Source: Zoogloea sp. 1C4
GTDB lineage: Bacteria; Pseudomonadota; Gammaproteobacteria; Burkholderiales; Rhodocyclaceae
NCBI RefSeq assembly: GCF_009469605.1
Contig: NZ_SSXU01000020.1
Coordinates: 1 to 64,000 of the forward strand
Reading direction: 5' to 3'
DNA length: 64,000 bases
Part shown: piece by piece, positions 19,626 through 29,059 of the stretch
Layout: each line of letters starts with the position of its first letter
Numbering within the stretch: position 1 is the first letter of the stretch
Position numbers and translations under genes: made by a program
The notes under the pieces: generated by a model
The model's database searches: none
What the model saw: only the letters and a program-made list of their open reading frames with translations
What the model was told of the DNA's origin: nothing

Positions 19626-20693
19626 ATGTCCAAGCTAGAACTCAAGGCGGTTGCCCAGCGCTACGGCCAGCACACCGTCGTCAATGGCGTCGATTTTCGC
19701 CTGGAGCAGGGTAGCATCGCCTGCCTGCTGGGGCCGTCGGGTTGCGGCAAGACGACCTTGCTGCGCTGCATCGCCGGCTTTGAGGAGGTCTCCGGTGGCG
19801 AGATCCTGATCCACGACCAATCCATGAGCCGTGCCGGCTTCCGGGTGCCGCCCGAGCGCCGGCGGGTTGGCATGGTGTTCCAGGATTACGCGCTGTTTCC
19901 TCACCTCACCGTCGAGGACAACGTGGGCTTTGGCCTGCGCGGCGTGTCGGCGGCCGAGCGCGGGCAGCGGGTCGAATCGCTGCTCGCCACGGTGGGCCTG
20001 GCGGGTCAGGGGCGCAAGTTTCCCCACGAGCTTTCCGGCGGCCAGCAGCAGCGTGTCGCGCTGGCCCGGGCGCTGGCGCCTCGGCCCGAGCTGGTGCTGC
20101 TCGACGAACCGTTTTCAAACCTCGACGTGGATCTGCGCGAACGGCTGTCGGTCGAGGTGCGCGAGATCCTCAAGAGCGAGGGCATGACCGCGGTGCTGGT
20201 CACCCACGACCAGCACGAGGCCTTCGCGATGGCCGACGAGATCGGCGTGATGTACGAGGGGCGCATCCAGCAATGGGATACGCCCTACAACCTCTACCAC
20301 CGGCCGGCCAACCGGTTCGTGGCCGATTTTGTCGGCAAGGGCGTGTTCGTGCCGGGCACCGTGCTCGACGCCAATCGGGTGAGGATCGAGCTGGGTGAGC
20401 TCAACTCTGGCGTGCCGGTGGAGTGCAGCGTGGGCTGTGCCGCCTGCGGCAAGGGCTGTGGCGTGGATGTGCTGCTGCGTCCCGACGACGTGATCCACGA
20501 CGACGCCAGCCCGACCCGCGCCGAGGTGCGTCACAAGGCCTTTCGCGGCGCCGACATCCTATACACCCTGCGCCTGGCCAGCGGCACCGAGGTGCTGTCG
20601 CTGGTGCCGTCCCACCACAACCACGCCCTTGGCGAGGCGATCGGGGTGCGGCTGGAGGCCGACCACGTGATCGCCTTCCGGCACGGCGCCTGA
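19626..20693 (+). CDS. fbpC: Ferric-iron ABC transporter, ATPase
   Basis: A 355-residue ATPase energising iron import. Walker A GPSGCGKTT is at 36-44, the signature LSGGQQQRV near 137, and Walker B LVLLDEPF near 158, followed by a C-terminal TOBE-type regulatory domain. That domain carries four cysteines, C267, C271, C274 and C278 (CX3CX2CX3C), which are not part of the usual FbpC description and could bind iron, an Fe-S cluster or zinc. No ribosome site precedes the ATG; an in-frame ATG at 19605 (MRIIIDCM) is also possible but would overlap the Fur-like site. Confidence 0.93.
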   Translation: MSKLELKAVAQRYGQHTVVNGVDFRLEQGSIACLLGPSGCGKTTLLRCIAGFEEVSGGEILIHDQSMSRAGFRVPPERRRVGMVFQDYALFPHLTVEDNVGFGLRGVSAAERGQRVESLLATVGLAGQGRKFPHELSGGQQQRVALARALAPRPELVLLDEPFSNLDVDLRERLSVEVREILKSEGMTAVLVTHDQHEAFAMADEIGVMYEGRIQQWDTPYNLYHRPANRFVADFVGKGVFVPGTVLDANRVRIELGELNSGVPVECSVGCAACGKGCGVDVLLRPDDVIHDDASPTRAEVRHKAFRGADILYTLRLASGTEVLSLVPSHHNHALGEAIGVRLEADHVIAFRHGA

Positions 20694-20703
20694 GCGCTGC
20701 CGG

Positions 20704-21372
20704 TCAGAAGTCCGGCGGGCTTTCCAGTGTCAGTTGCGCCCCGCTCAACGGGTGGAGCAGGGCGAGACGCGTCGCGTGCAGGAGCAAGCGCGGCGCAGCC
20801 GTCCGGCTCGCCGCGTCGCCGTAAAGATCATCCCCCAGGATCGGATGGCCGATGGCCAGCAGATGCACCCGCAGCTGGTGGGATCGGCCGGTGTGGGGGG
20901 TGAGCGCCACCCGGCTGGTGTTACGCGCAGCGTCGCGGGCCAGCACCTCGAAGCCGGTGAGGGACGGCTTGCCCAGTTCGAAATCCACCTTCTGCCGCGG
21001 CCGGTTGGGCCAATCGGTGATGAGGGGCAGGTCGATCTCGCCGCTGTCTTCGGCGATCTGTCCGGCCACCACCGCCACGTAAAGTTTTTCCACCTGACGT
21101 TTCTGGAAGGCGATGCTGAGCGCCCGCTCCATCGCCGCGCCCCGGGCCAAAACGATGAGGCCCGACGTCGCCATGTCGAGGCGATGGACGATGCGCGCGT
21201 CGGGGAATTCCGCCTGAACCCGGCTGGCCAGGCTGTCCGCGTGGGCGGGGCCGCGGCCCGGCACCGACAGCAATCCGGAGGGCTTGTCGAGGACGATCAG
21301 GACCTCGTCCTGATGGACGATCTTCAGCGGTCCGGCAGGCGGCGCATAAACCGGCGGCGGCGGTAGCGACAT
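20704..21372 (-). CDS. rluA: RluA-family RNA pseudouridine synthase
   Basis: A 222-residue enzyme with the catalytic motif HRLDMATSGL (Asp66) and the RluA-family signature GRSHQLRVH near residue 172. The short length without an S4 domain and the text LLSVPGRGP near 34 fit RluA, which modifies 23S rRNA U746 and tRNA U32. Exact target sites are inferred from the family. It is convergent with fbpC, 10 bp apart. Confidence 0.88.
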   Translation of the reverse strand: MSLPPPPVYAPPAGPLKIVHQDEVLIVLDKPSGLLSVPGRGPAHADSLASRVQAEFPDARIVHRLDMATSGLIVLARGAAMERALSIAFQKRQVEKLYVAVVAGQIAEDSGEIDLPLITDWPNRPRQKVDFELGKPSLTGFEVLARDAARNTSRVALTPHTGRSHQLRVHLLAIGHPILGDDLYGDAASRTAAPRLLLHATRLALLHPLSGAQLTLESPPDF

Positions 21373-21549
21373 GGGTGGAGCGGGGTGGCGACGGCGGGGG
21401 CCGCATTCTGGCACAGGGGCCGCCGCGTGTGGATAAGTCTGTGGATTGGCGCGGGAAAAGCGGTGGATCGAATGTGGGCAGCTATCAGCACCGGTGCCGA
21501 ACGGGCGTTTTGTACCGGGAGTAAAAGATCAGCCCGAATTCCTTACTTT

Positions 21550-23613
21550 TCAGGCGGCTGAATCCAGCGTGGTGTTGCCAGCCCGCGCCTTCGGGCGATG
21601 GCGGACCAGCACATCCCGCAGCGCGCCCTGGCTGTAGGGCTTGGCGAGGAAGTCGTCCATCCCGCATTCCCGGGCGAGGGCGTGCTCGGACACGTTGCCG
21701 GTCATCGCGACGATGGCGGTGCGCTGGGGCAGCCGGCCGATCATTTCCAGTTCGCGGATGCGGCGGGTGGTGTCGTAGCCGTCGAGCACCGGCATCTGGC
21801 CGTCCATCAGGATCAGGTCGAAGGCGCGGCGTTCGAGCAGTTCGAGGACTTCGACCCCGTTGGCAGCGGTGGTGACTTCGCAGTGGAACTGCGCCAGCTG
21901 GGCGGTGGCGAGCACCTGGCTGAGGGCGTCGTCATCGGCCACGAGCACCCGCAGGCCGGCCAGCTGCGTGGCGCTCTCGCGGGTGTCGAGGGGGTGGGCC
22001 GGCGCGGAGGCGGGTTCGGCGGCGGCGCTTTGAACCGGCGCGCTGATCGTGAACCAGAAGTTCGACCCTTCGCCCGGCGTGCTCTCCACGCCGATCTCGC
22101 CGCCCATCAGATCCACCAGCTGCTGGCAGATCGCGAGGCCCAGCCCGGTGCCGCCAAAGCGCCGGGCGTAGGAGCTGTCGGCCTGGGTGAAGGGGGTGAA
22201 CAGCCGCGGCAGCACGGCCGGCTCGATGCCGATGCCGCTATCGCGCACGCTGAAATGGAAGAACGACAGCGATGTGTCGTCGCCGCCATCCAGATACCGC
22301 TGATCGACGCTCAGTACGATCTCGCCGCTGCTGGTGAACTTGATGGCGTTGGCGATGAGGTTGCCCAGCACCTGGCGCAGGCGGATCGGGTCGATCTTGG
22401 CCGAGGCGGGCAGGTCGCCGGCGATCCGGCAGCGGATCATCAGGCCCTTGTCGGCCGCCTGAAACTGAAAGAAGGCGGCGATATCCTCGATGATCTCCCG
22501 CGGGTTGCACCACACCGCTTCCACGTCCATGCGGGCGGCTTCGAGTTTGGAGAAATCGAGGATGTCGTTGATCACCCGCATCAGGCTGTCGGCCGAGATG
22601 CGAATGTGGCGCAGGAGGTGCTGCTGCTCCTCGTCGAGCCGGGTGAAGGCGAGGAGATCAGCCATGCCGATGACGCCGTTCATCGGGTTGCGGATCTCGT
22701 GGCTCATGGTGGCGAGAAACATGGATTTGGCCCGGCTGGCTTCCTCGGCGGAATCCCGCGCCTCCAGCAACTGGGTGTGGCCGCTCTCGATCTGGTCGAG
22801 CATGGCGTTGAAACCATGCATCAGCGTGCCAATCTCATTGCATCCGACCGGCGCTGCGCGCACGCTGTAGTCACCGGTGTGGGTGACCTTGCCAATGTGG
22901 TGGGCGAAGTCCTCGATCGGCGCGGCGATCAGCCGCTGGAGACGGGCGGCCATCAGCCACGCGAGGAGCCCGGCAGCCACGAGGATGATCGCGGCGGTGG
23001 CGATCCGCTCGCGGATCAGGCGATTGAGGGGAGAGAGGTCGAAGTACGCCTCGATGGTGCCGAGATCGCGGTTGCCGGCGCGGATGGGCCGGGCGATCTC
23101 GAGGAAGGGCGCATCGGTCAGTGCCAGCAGCGGTTGGGCGCCAGCGTCCAGGGGCACATCGGGGCCGGGCTTGTCGGCATGGTGGCTGGCGATGGCGGAG
23201 AGGAAGTCGGCGTGGTTGGCCAGCGGGCTGCGGTAGCGGGCGAACTCGCCGCCGGCGGCATCGTGGATGGTGACGGCGATCACGTCCCGGTCGGCGCCCA
23301 GCACGGCCAGCATCTCGGCAGCCTCGGCCGGCGCGCCGCGCAGCAGGGCATCGCTGGTGTGCAGGCCGACGAGGCGCGTGAGCCGCTCGGCACTCTCGTG
23401 GCGCGCGTCGGCTGCGGCGTCCACTTCGCCCACGACGAGACACAGCAGCGCGACGATCAGCGCGAGCGAGGTCGTCACAAAGGCAATCAGCACCACCTGG
23501 TGCTTGATCGGAAGCTCATGGAGGCTGCGTCTGAGACGACTGAAGAACGGCGGCGAAGCGGTCGGCAAGATGGACGGACTTGGGCGGTGGAACGTTTGCG
23601 GGGGGGATTTCAC
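21550..23613 (-). CDS. Hybrid sensor histidine kinase/response regulator
   Basis: A 687-residue membrane kinase. In order: a transmembrane segment ([20 protein letters not shown], about 37-56), a periplasmic sensor region, a second membrane segment (about 205-225), HAMP, HisKA with [15 protein letters not shown] (phospho-His near 302), HATPase_c ([18 protein letters not shown]) and a C-terminal receiver ([10 protein letters not shown], Asp near 602). No HPt domain is seen, so output probably goes to a separate HPt protein. The start is uncertain: GTG at 23613 is chosen because upstream DNA is AT-rich and promoter-like, but GTG at 23709 would add 32 residues. The signal is unknown. Confidence 0.88.
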   Translation of the reverse strand: MKSPPQTFHRPSPSILPTASPPFFSRLRRSLHELPIKHQVVLIAFVTTSLALIVALLCLVVGEVDAAADARHESAERLTRLVGLHTSDALLRGAPAEAAEMLAVLGADRDVIAVTIHDAAGGEFARYRSPLANHADFLSAIASHHADKPGPDVPLDAGAQPLLALTDAPFLEIARPIRAGNRDLGTIEAYFDLSPLNRLIRERIATAAIILVAAGLLAWLMAARLQRLIAAPIEDFAHHIGKVTHTGDYSVRAAPVGCNEIGTLMHGFNAMLDQIESGHTQLLEARDSAEEASRAKSMFLATMSHEIRNPMNGVIGMADLLAFTRLDEEQQHLLRHIRISADSLMRVINDILDFSKLEAARMDVEAVWCNPREIIEDIAAFFQFQAADKGLMIRCRIAGDLPASAKIDPIRLRQVLGNLIANAIKFTSSGEIVLSVDQRYLDGGDDTSLSFFHFSVRDSGIGIEPAVLPRLFTPFTQADSSYARRFGGTGLGLAICQQLVDLMGGEIGVESTPGEGSNFWFTISAPVQSAAAEPASAPAHPLDTRESATQLAGLRVLVADDDALSQVLATAQLAQFHCEVTTAANGVEVLELLERRAFDLILMDGQMPVLDGYDTTRRIRELEMIGRLPQRTAIVAMTGNVSEHALARECGMDDFLAKPYSQGALRDVLVRHRPKARAGNTTLDSAA

Positions 23614-23892
23614 AAAATGGGGAAATCCCAGTCTGCAGGCGGGATTGTAACGAGTGAACCTATAACTAAAGAAATAGATTTTTCGAACGAGACGATACAG
23701 ATTTGGCACCCGTGCACACGCGTCCGTGTCGCTCGGATGCCGGATGCGCTCCCCTTACCCGGACGGCAAGCGTCGACGGTCACGCACCGAGATGCAGCGC
23801 CTCGATTCCCCATGCCGGTGCGGTGGCACCAAAGCGGTGCAGGACAGCCCCGAATAGGGGGACGAATTTTGGTTTTATCTCGACTTTTTTCT

Positions 23893-23908
23893 TGGCACGC
23901 TTCTAGCT
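23893..23908 (+). promoter_or_regulatory. Sigma-54-type promoter of the ATP-grasp/alpha-E operon
   Basis: TGGCACG-N4-TAGCT differs from the sigma-54 consensus (TGGCACG-N4-TTGCW) at one base. The diagnostic GG and GC doublets are separated by exactly 10 bases. It lies 47 bp upstream of the ATP-grasp start codon. The family operon is known in several bacteria to respond to nitrogen limitation, which would fit. Confidence 0.65.
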
Positions 23909-23954
23909 ACACAAAAAGTGGTATTTCCGCCTCACAACATGACAGGGCACAGAG

Positions 23955-25373
23955 ATGGCCATCACAAAATTCTTCAATGAAATGACTGCGGACGACGGGA
24001 GCGTTCGTGAGCATTACGCGGCATACGCCAAGTGGCTCAGCGACACTCCGGCTGACCGAATCGCGCGTAAGCGTGCGGAGGCCGACTCCCTGTTCCATCG
24101 CTACGGCATCACCTTCGCGGTGTACGGTGAAGAATCCGGAACCGAGCGACTGATTCCCTTCGACATCATCCCGCGCATCATTCCCGCCCAGGAATGGAAG
24201 GGCCTCGAAGCCGGGATGCGCCAGCGGGTCAAGGCGCTCAACGCCTTCATCCACGACATCTACCACGACCAGGAAATCCTGAAGGCCGGGCGCATCCCCA
24301 AGGAGCAGGTGCTCAACAACGCCCAGTACCGCCCCGAAATGCAGGGCGTGGATGTGCCGTGCAACGTCTATGCGCACATCGCCGGGGTGGACGTGGTGCG
24401 AGCCGGCGCCGGTGAGTTCTACGTGCTGGAAGACAACCTGCGGGTGCCGTCGGGCGTGTCGTACATGCTCGAAGACCGCCGGATGATGATGCGGCTGTTC
24501 CCCGAGCTCTTCGCGAGCCACCGCATTGCGCCCGTCGAGCACTACCCGGACATGCTGCTGCACACCCTGCGCAGTGTGGCGCCCAAGGGCGTGGATGATC
24601 CGACTGTGGTCGTGATGACGCCGGGCGCCTACAACAGCGCCTACTTCGAGCACGCCTTCCTCGCCCAGCAGATGGGCGTCGAACTGGTCGAAGGCCAGGA
24701 TCTGTTCGTCCGCGACGATCAGGTGTTCATGCGCACCACCCAGGGCCCGCGCCGGGTGGATGTGATCTACCGCCGCGTGGATGACGACTTCCTCGATCCC
24801 ACCGCCTTCCGCAAGGATTCGATGATCGGTGTGCCGGGCCTGCTCAATGCCTACCGCGCCGGACGGGTGACGCTCTCCAACGCCATCGGCACCGGCGTGG
24901 CTGACGACAAGTCGATCTACCCCTATGTGCCCGAGATGATCCGCTTCTATCTCGGCGAGGAGCCGATCCTCAACAACGTGCCCACGTACATGTGCCGCAA
25001 GCCGGAAGACCTGGCCTACACCCTGGCCCATCTGCCCGAGCTGGTGGTCAAGGAAGTCCACGGCGCCGGCGGCTACGGCATGCTGGTCGGCCCGGCCTCC
25101 ACCAAGGAGCAGATCGAGACCTTCCGCAAGTACCTCGTGGCCAACCCCGAGAAGTACATCGCCCAGCCCACGCTGGCCCTTTCGAATTGTCCGACCTTCG
25201 TCGAGAGTGGCGTTGCGCCCCGGCACCTGGATCTGCGTCCCTTCGTGCTCTCGGGCAGCGAGATGCGCCTGGTGCCGGGCGGGCTGACCCGCGTCGCACT
25301 GCGCGAAGGATCGCTGGTGGTGAATTCCTCGCAGGGCGGGGGCACCAAAGACACCTGGGTACTGGAGGCCTGA
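23955..25373 (+). CDS. Circularly permuted ATP-grasp type 2 protein
   Basis: A 472-residue protein of the DUF404/DUF407 (COG2308) family. Recognisable features are FHRYGITFAVYGEE near residue 47, FYVLEDNLRVPSGVSYM near 156, and the basic ATP-site segment ELVVKEVHGAGGYGM near 362. The permuted ATP-grasp fold is predicted to form amide bonds, probably a small peptide. It is co-transcribed with the alpha-E gene one base downstream and sits behind a sigma-54-type promoter. Confidence 0.93.
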   Translation: MAITKFFNEMTADDGSVREHYAAYAKWLSDTPADRIARKRAEADSLFHRYGITFAVYGEESGTERLIPFDIIPRIIPAQEWKGLEAGMRQRVKALNAFIHDIYHDQEILKAGRIPKEQVLNNAQYRPEMQGVDVPCNVYAHIAGVDVVRAGAGEFYVLEDNLRVPSGVSYMLEDRRMMMRLFPELFASHRIAPVEHYPDMLLHTLRSVAPKGVDDPTVVVMTPGAYNSAYFEHAFLAQQMGVELVEGQDLFVRDDQVFMRTTQGPRRVDVIYRRVDDDFLDPTAFRKDSMIGVPGLLNAYRAGRVTLSNAIGTGVADDKSIYPYVPEMIRFYLGEEPILNNVPTYMCRKPEDLAYTLAHLPELVVKEVHGAGGYGMLVGPASTKEQIETFRKYLVANPEKYIAQPTLALSNCPTFVESGVAPRHLDLRPFVLSGSEMRLVPGGLTRVALREGSLVVNSSQGGGTKDTWVLEA

Positions 25374-25374
25374 C

Positions 25375-26322
25375 ATGCTGAGCCGCACCGCCGACCATCT
25401 TTTCTGGATGGCACGCTACATGGAGCGCGCCGAGAACACCGCGCGCATCCTCGACGTAACCTACCGCCTGAGCCTCCTTCCCCAGAACGGGCAGGAAGTG
25501 GAAGCCATGTGGGCCGGGATGCTGAAGATCATGGAGCTGCAGGACACCTTCCATGCCAAGCATCCCGCCTTCACCACCGAGGCCGTGCTCGAGTTCATGA
25601 TCTTCGACCGGGACAACCCCGGCAGCATCTACCGCTGCCTGCGGGCCACCCGCGAGAACGCCCACGCCGTGCGCGGCACGCTCACCTCCGAGCTGTGGGA
25701 GACGTCCAACGCCACCTGGCTGAAGATGCGTGACTTCTCCATGGCCAAGATGATGGAGACCGGCCCGGGCGCCTTCTTCGAGTGGGTGAAGTACCGCTCG
25801 CACCTGTCCCGCGGCGTCACCATCGGCACCATGCTGCAGGACGAAGCCCTGCGCTTCATCCGCCTGGGGACTTTCCTGGAGCGCGCCGACAACACCGCGC
25901 GCATCCTCGAGGTGAAGTACCTCAACCTGCTGCCCGGCTCCGAGAGCGACGTGGAGAGCACCGACTACTACCAGTGGAGCGCGCTGCTGCGCTCGGTGTC
26001 GGCCTTCGAGGTGTATCGCAAGGTCTATCGCGATCACATCACTCCGCTGCGGGTGGCCGAGCTGCTGATCCTGCGGGCCGACATGCCGCGCTCGCTGGCC
26101 CGCTGCATGAAGGAGGTGTATTCCAACCTTGGCCGCGTCGCCAACTCCCGTTCGGCCGAAACCGAACGCATGGCCGGCGAGCTTGAGGCGCACCTGCGCT
26201 TCGGCCGGATAGAGCGGATCTTCGAACTGGGGCTGCGCAACTACCTCGAGGAGTTCCGGGACAGCATCTTCGATCTGGGCTGCCGGATCTCCGATGACTT
26301 CCTGATCCCGGCGAGCGCCTGA
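25375..26322 (+). CDS. Alpha-E domain protein
   Basis: A 315-residue all-helical protein of the DUF403 (COG2307) family, recognised from MLSRTADHLFWMARYMERAENTAR at the N-terminus and an internally similar LGTFLERADNTARIL near 162. Its start is one base after the stop of the ATP-grasp gene. The pair, often with a transglutaminase and sometimes the Anbu proteasome-like peptidase, is proposed to make and process an amide-linked product. No Anbu gene lies in this window. Confidence 0.92.
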   Translation: MLSRTADHLFWMARYMERAENTARILDVTYRLSLLPQNGQEVEAMWAGMLKIMELQDTFHAKHPAFTTEAVLEFMIFDRDNPGSIYRCLRATRENAHAVRGTLTSELWETSNATWLKMRDFSMAKMMETGPGAFFEWVKYRSHLSRGVTIGTMLQDEALRFIRLGTFLERADNTARILEVKYLNLLPGSESDVESTDYYQWSALLRSVSAFEVYRKVYRDHITPLRVAELLILRADMPRSLARCMKEVYSNLGRVANSRSAETERMAGELEAHLRFGRIERIFELGLRNYLEEFRDSIFDLGCRISDDFLIPASA

Positions 26323-26343
26323 CACGGCGGCATCAGCGCCTTG

Positions 26344-26384
26344 AAAGCAGAACGCCCGATGGAGTCCATCGGGCGTTCTGCTTT
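26344..26384. terminator. Bidirectional terminator between alpha-E and mltD
   Basis: A perfect stem of about 18 bp (AAAGCAGAACGCCCGATG and its complement) with a short GAGT-type loop, giving A/T tails on both sides. It serves two convergent genes. Confidence 0.92.
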
Positions 26385-26406
26385 ACAAGCTTGGAACAGG
26401 CGGCTT

Positions 26407-27885
26407 TCAGCGATGCTTCCTGGCGGGCGCCGAAGGCTTTGCTGCGGCCTTGGGGGGCTCGGCGGACTTGCCAGCAGCAGCCTTGCCCGGCGCGGGCTTT
26501 GCAGGCGGCGCGGCCTTCTCGGGCTTGCCGCCTTTCTGGCGGGCGGCGGGCGCCGGCTCGGCCGCAACCGCGATCTTGCGCTCGATGACGATCTGCTTGC
26601 CGTTCTTGCCGCGCATGGTGGTCCGCTGGACCAGCGCCCGGGGTGGTGGCGGGGGAGGGGGCTCGACCGCGCCGGCCTGGGGCCGGTTGGGCATCAGGCT
26701 CGCCAGGCTGATCCGGTCGCCTTCGCTCTCGGACGGCACGATGAGCGTGTAGCCGGTGCCGATACGCGCCCGCGGCGACAAACCATTGACCTGGCGCAGG
26801 CGGCTGGCGGAAATACCCAGCCGGTCGGCCACGCCTTCGAGGCCTTCGCCTTCCTGCAGCTCGTAGGTCTTCCAGCTGGCGTTGGCCGGATCGTGCCGCT
26901 GCAGGTTGATCAGGAAGGCTTCGAGCTTCTCGGCGGGCACCACCAGCGACTGCGGGCCGGCCGTGGGCAGGATCGGCCGCTTGTAGCCAGGATTGAGGGC
27001 GAGGATCTCGTCGACCGGCGTTTCGGCCAGCCGCGCCGCGGTGGCAAGATCGAGCGGAACACGGCTCTCGACGGTGACGAAGTAGGGCCGGTTGGGGATC
27101 GCCGGCAGGGTGATGCCGAAGAGCTCCGGCTGGGCGATGATGTTCTTCAGCGCCTGCAGCTTGGGTACGTAGTAGCGGGTCTCGCCCGGCATGTTGAGGT
27201 ACTGGTATTCCGCCGGCAGGCCGGCCGCCTTGTTCTTGGCCACCGCACGGCCGACGGCGCCTTCGCCCCAGTTGTACGAGGCGAGCGCCAGCTGCCAGTC
27301 GCCGTGCATCTCGTAGATGGTCTGGAGGTAATCGAGGGCGGCGTTGGTGGAGGCGATCACGTCGCGTCGTTCGTCCACCCACCAGTTCTGTTCGAGCCGG
27401 TAGCTCTTGCCGGTGGACGGGATGAACTGCCACAGGCCCGAGGCCTGGGCCGACGACAGCGCCATCGGATTGAACGCGCTCTCGACCATCGGCAGCAGCG
27501 CAAGCTCGGTGGGCATACCGCGCCGCTCGAGCTCTTCGACGATGTAGTAGAGGTAACGCTGACCGCGGGTGAAGATCTGGCGCAGGGCGCCCGGGCGGTT
27601 GATGTAGTAGATCTGCCGGTCGGTGACGAGATCGGTGTTCAGATCCGGCATCGAGAAGCCGCGGCGGATGCGCTCCCAGAGGTCGTCGGTCTCGACGGTG
27701 AGATCGACGGTGGGAACCCGGACGTGCTGCTCCCGGATCTCGAAAACCTTCGGAGGCTGGGCGCTGTCGTCCTCGAAAAGAGGGATCGAGCTGACAAAAC
27801 GCGGCGCAAATCCGTCCGCCTCCTGAGCCAGCAAGGGGGTGGCACCCAGGAGCGACAGGAATAGCGCGATAACTCTCGGAAACAT
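26407..27885 (-). CDS. mltD: Membrane-bound lytic murein transglycosylase D
   Basis: A 492-residue exported peptidoglycan lytic enzyme. The signal peptide MFPRVIALFLSLLGATPLLA ends near residue 20; no lipobox Cys is present. The SLT domain has the catalytic Glu in LLPMVESAFNP (about 131) and ASGLWQFIPSTGKSY (about 150). A LysM-like segment is at about 345-390. The last 90 or so residues are Pro/Ala/Lys-rich low complexity, longer than usual, possibly a cell-wall tether. It cleaves the MurNAc-GlcNAc bond. Confidence 0.92.
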   Translation of the reverse strand: MFPRVIALFLSLLGATPLLAQEADGFAPRFVSSIPLFEDDSAQPPKVFEIREQHVRVPTVDLTVETDDLWERIRRGFSMPDLNTDLVTDRQIYYINRPGALRQIFTRGQRYLYYIVEELERRGMPTELALLPMVESAFNPMALSSAQASGLWQFIPSTGKSYRLEQNWWVDERRDVIASTNAALDYLQTIYEMHGDWQLALASYNWGEGAVGRAVAKNKAAGLPAEYQYLNMPGETRYYVPKLQALKNIIAQPELFGITLPAIPNRPYFVTVESRVPLDLATAARLAETPVDEILALNPGYKRPILPTAGPQSLVVPAEKLEAFLINLQRHDPANASWKTYELQEGEGLEGVADRLGISASRLRQVNGLSPRARIGTGYTLIVPSESEGDRISLASLMPNRPQAGAVEPPPPPPPRALVQRTTMRGKNGKQIVIERKIAVAAEPAPAARQKGGKPEKAAPPAKPAPGKAAAGKSAEPPKAAAKPSAPARKHR

Positions 27886-28093
27886 CAGGCTTTGTCGCGC
27901 GGAACCAAAGGGCGGATTTTAGCTGCCCGCGGCAGCCAGGGTCAAACCGGCAAAGCCGCGCGAATCACATCACACCCGATACAAAGAGGCTTCGACGGAT
28001 GTCGGGAATCCGTTAAAGTACGCCCTTGGCTGCGTGGCAGCCGCCGAGCCATCCAATTTCAACGGCCTTACGAATCAATTTCCCGGGAATCCA

Positions 28094-29047
28094 GTGAAAG
28101 CGCTACTGATCGAGGACACGCTGACAAGTGCGACGCTGGTGTCTCATCAGTTACGCAAGATGGGGATTGAACCCATCCTGGCCCGGGATGGCGAGCGGGG
28201 CATCGAACTCTTCAAGGCCGAACGGCCCGATCTGATCCTGCTCGACATCATCATGCCGGGGATGGACGGTTTCGAGGTCGCGCGGCGCATCCGCCAGCTC
28301 GAACAGGCCGGCGAATGGACGCCGATCATCTTTCTCACCGCCCGCACCAGCGATGCCGACCTCGAAAAGGGCATCAGCGTCGGCGGTGACGACTACCTCA
28401 TCAAACCGGTGTCCGAGACGGTGCTCGCCGCCAAGGTGAAAGCCATGCAGCGGATCGCCCAGATGCGTTATTCGCTGCTGGTGCTGACCCGCAAGCTCGA
28501 CGACGCCAACCAGGAACTCACCCGGCTGTCGTCCCTCGACGGGCTCACCGGCATCTCGAACCGTCGCCAGTTCGACGAGATCCTGCTGCGCGAATGGCGC
28601 CGCTCGGGCCGTCAGGCCAAGCCCCTGTCGATCCTGCTGTGCGACGTCGATCACTTCAAGCAGTTCAACGACGGCTACGGCCACCAGGTGGGGGACGAAT
28701 GCCTGAAGGCGGTGGCGCGCACGCTGCAATCGGCCCTGCGTCGCCCGGCCGACCTTGTGTCGCGCTACGGCGGCGAGGAGTTTGCCGCGATCCTGCCCGA
28801 CACCGATCTGCCCGGCGCGCTGCGGGTGGCCGAGGTCATGCGCAGCGCCGTCGAAGGCCTGCGCATCACCCACCGTTTCACGCCCAACGGCGTGGTGACG
28901 GTTAGCATTGGCGTGGCGTCGATGGTTCCCCCGCGGGGCGAGGCCGACTCGGCCGGTCTGCTCAAGCGTGCCGACGACGCGCTCTACGGGGCCAAGCAGT
29001 CCGGGCGCAACCGCATCTCGGCGACGCCCATCGAATCGGTGGCCTGA
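28094..29047 (+). CDS. Response regulator with diguanylate cyclase output
   Basis: A 317-residue cytoplasmic protein. The REC domain (residues 1-120) has the phospho-acceptor Asp in LILLDIIMPGMDGF near 50, a short helical linker follows, and a GGDEF domain (about 150-310) has the active GGEEF motif near 225, so it should make c-di-GMP. An RxxD-type inhibitory site is not obvious. The GTG at 28094 is chosen because VKALLIEDT matches the usual start of a receiver; the ATG at 28034 would add 20 unstructured residues. The partner kinase is not adjacent. Confidence 0.9.
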   Translation: MKALLIEDTLTSATLVSHQLRKMGIEPILARDGERGIELFKAERPDLILLDIIMPGMDGFEVARRIRQLEQAGEWTPIIFLTARTSDADLEKGISVGGDDYLIKPVSETVLAAKVKAMQRIAQMRYSLLVLTRKLDDANQELTRLSSLDGLTGISNRRQFDEILLREWRRSGRQAKPLSILLCDVDHFKQFNDGYGHQVGDECLKAVARTLQSALRRPADLVSRYGGEEFAAILPDTDLPGALRVAEVMRSAVEGLRITHRFTPNGVVTVSIGVASMVPPRGEADSAGLLKRADDALYGAKQSGRNRISATPIESVA

Positions 29048-29059
29048 GTCAGGCGACCA

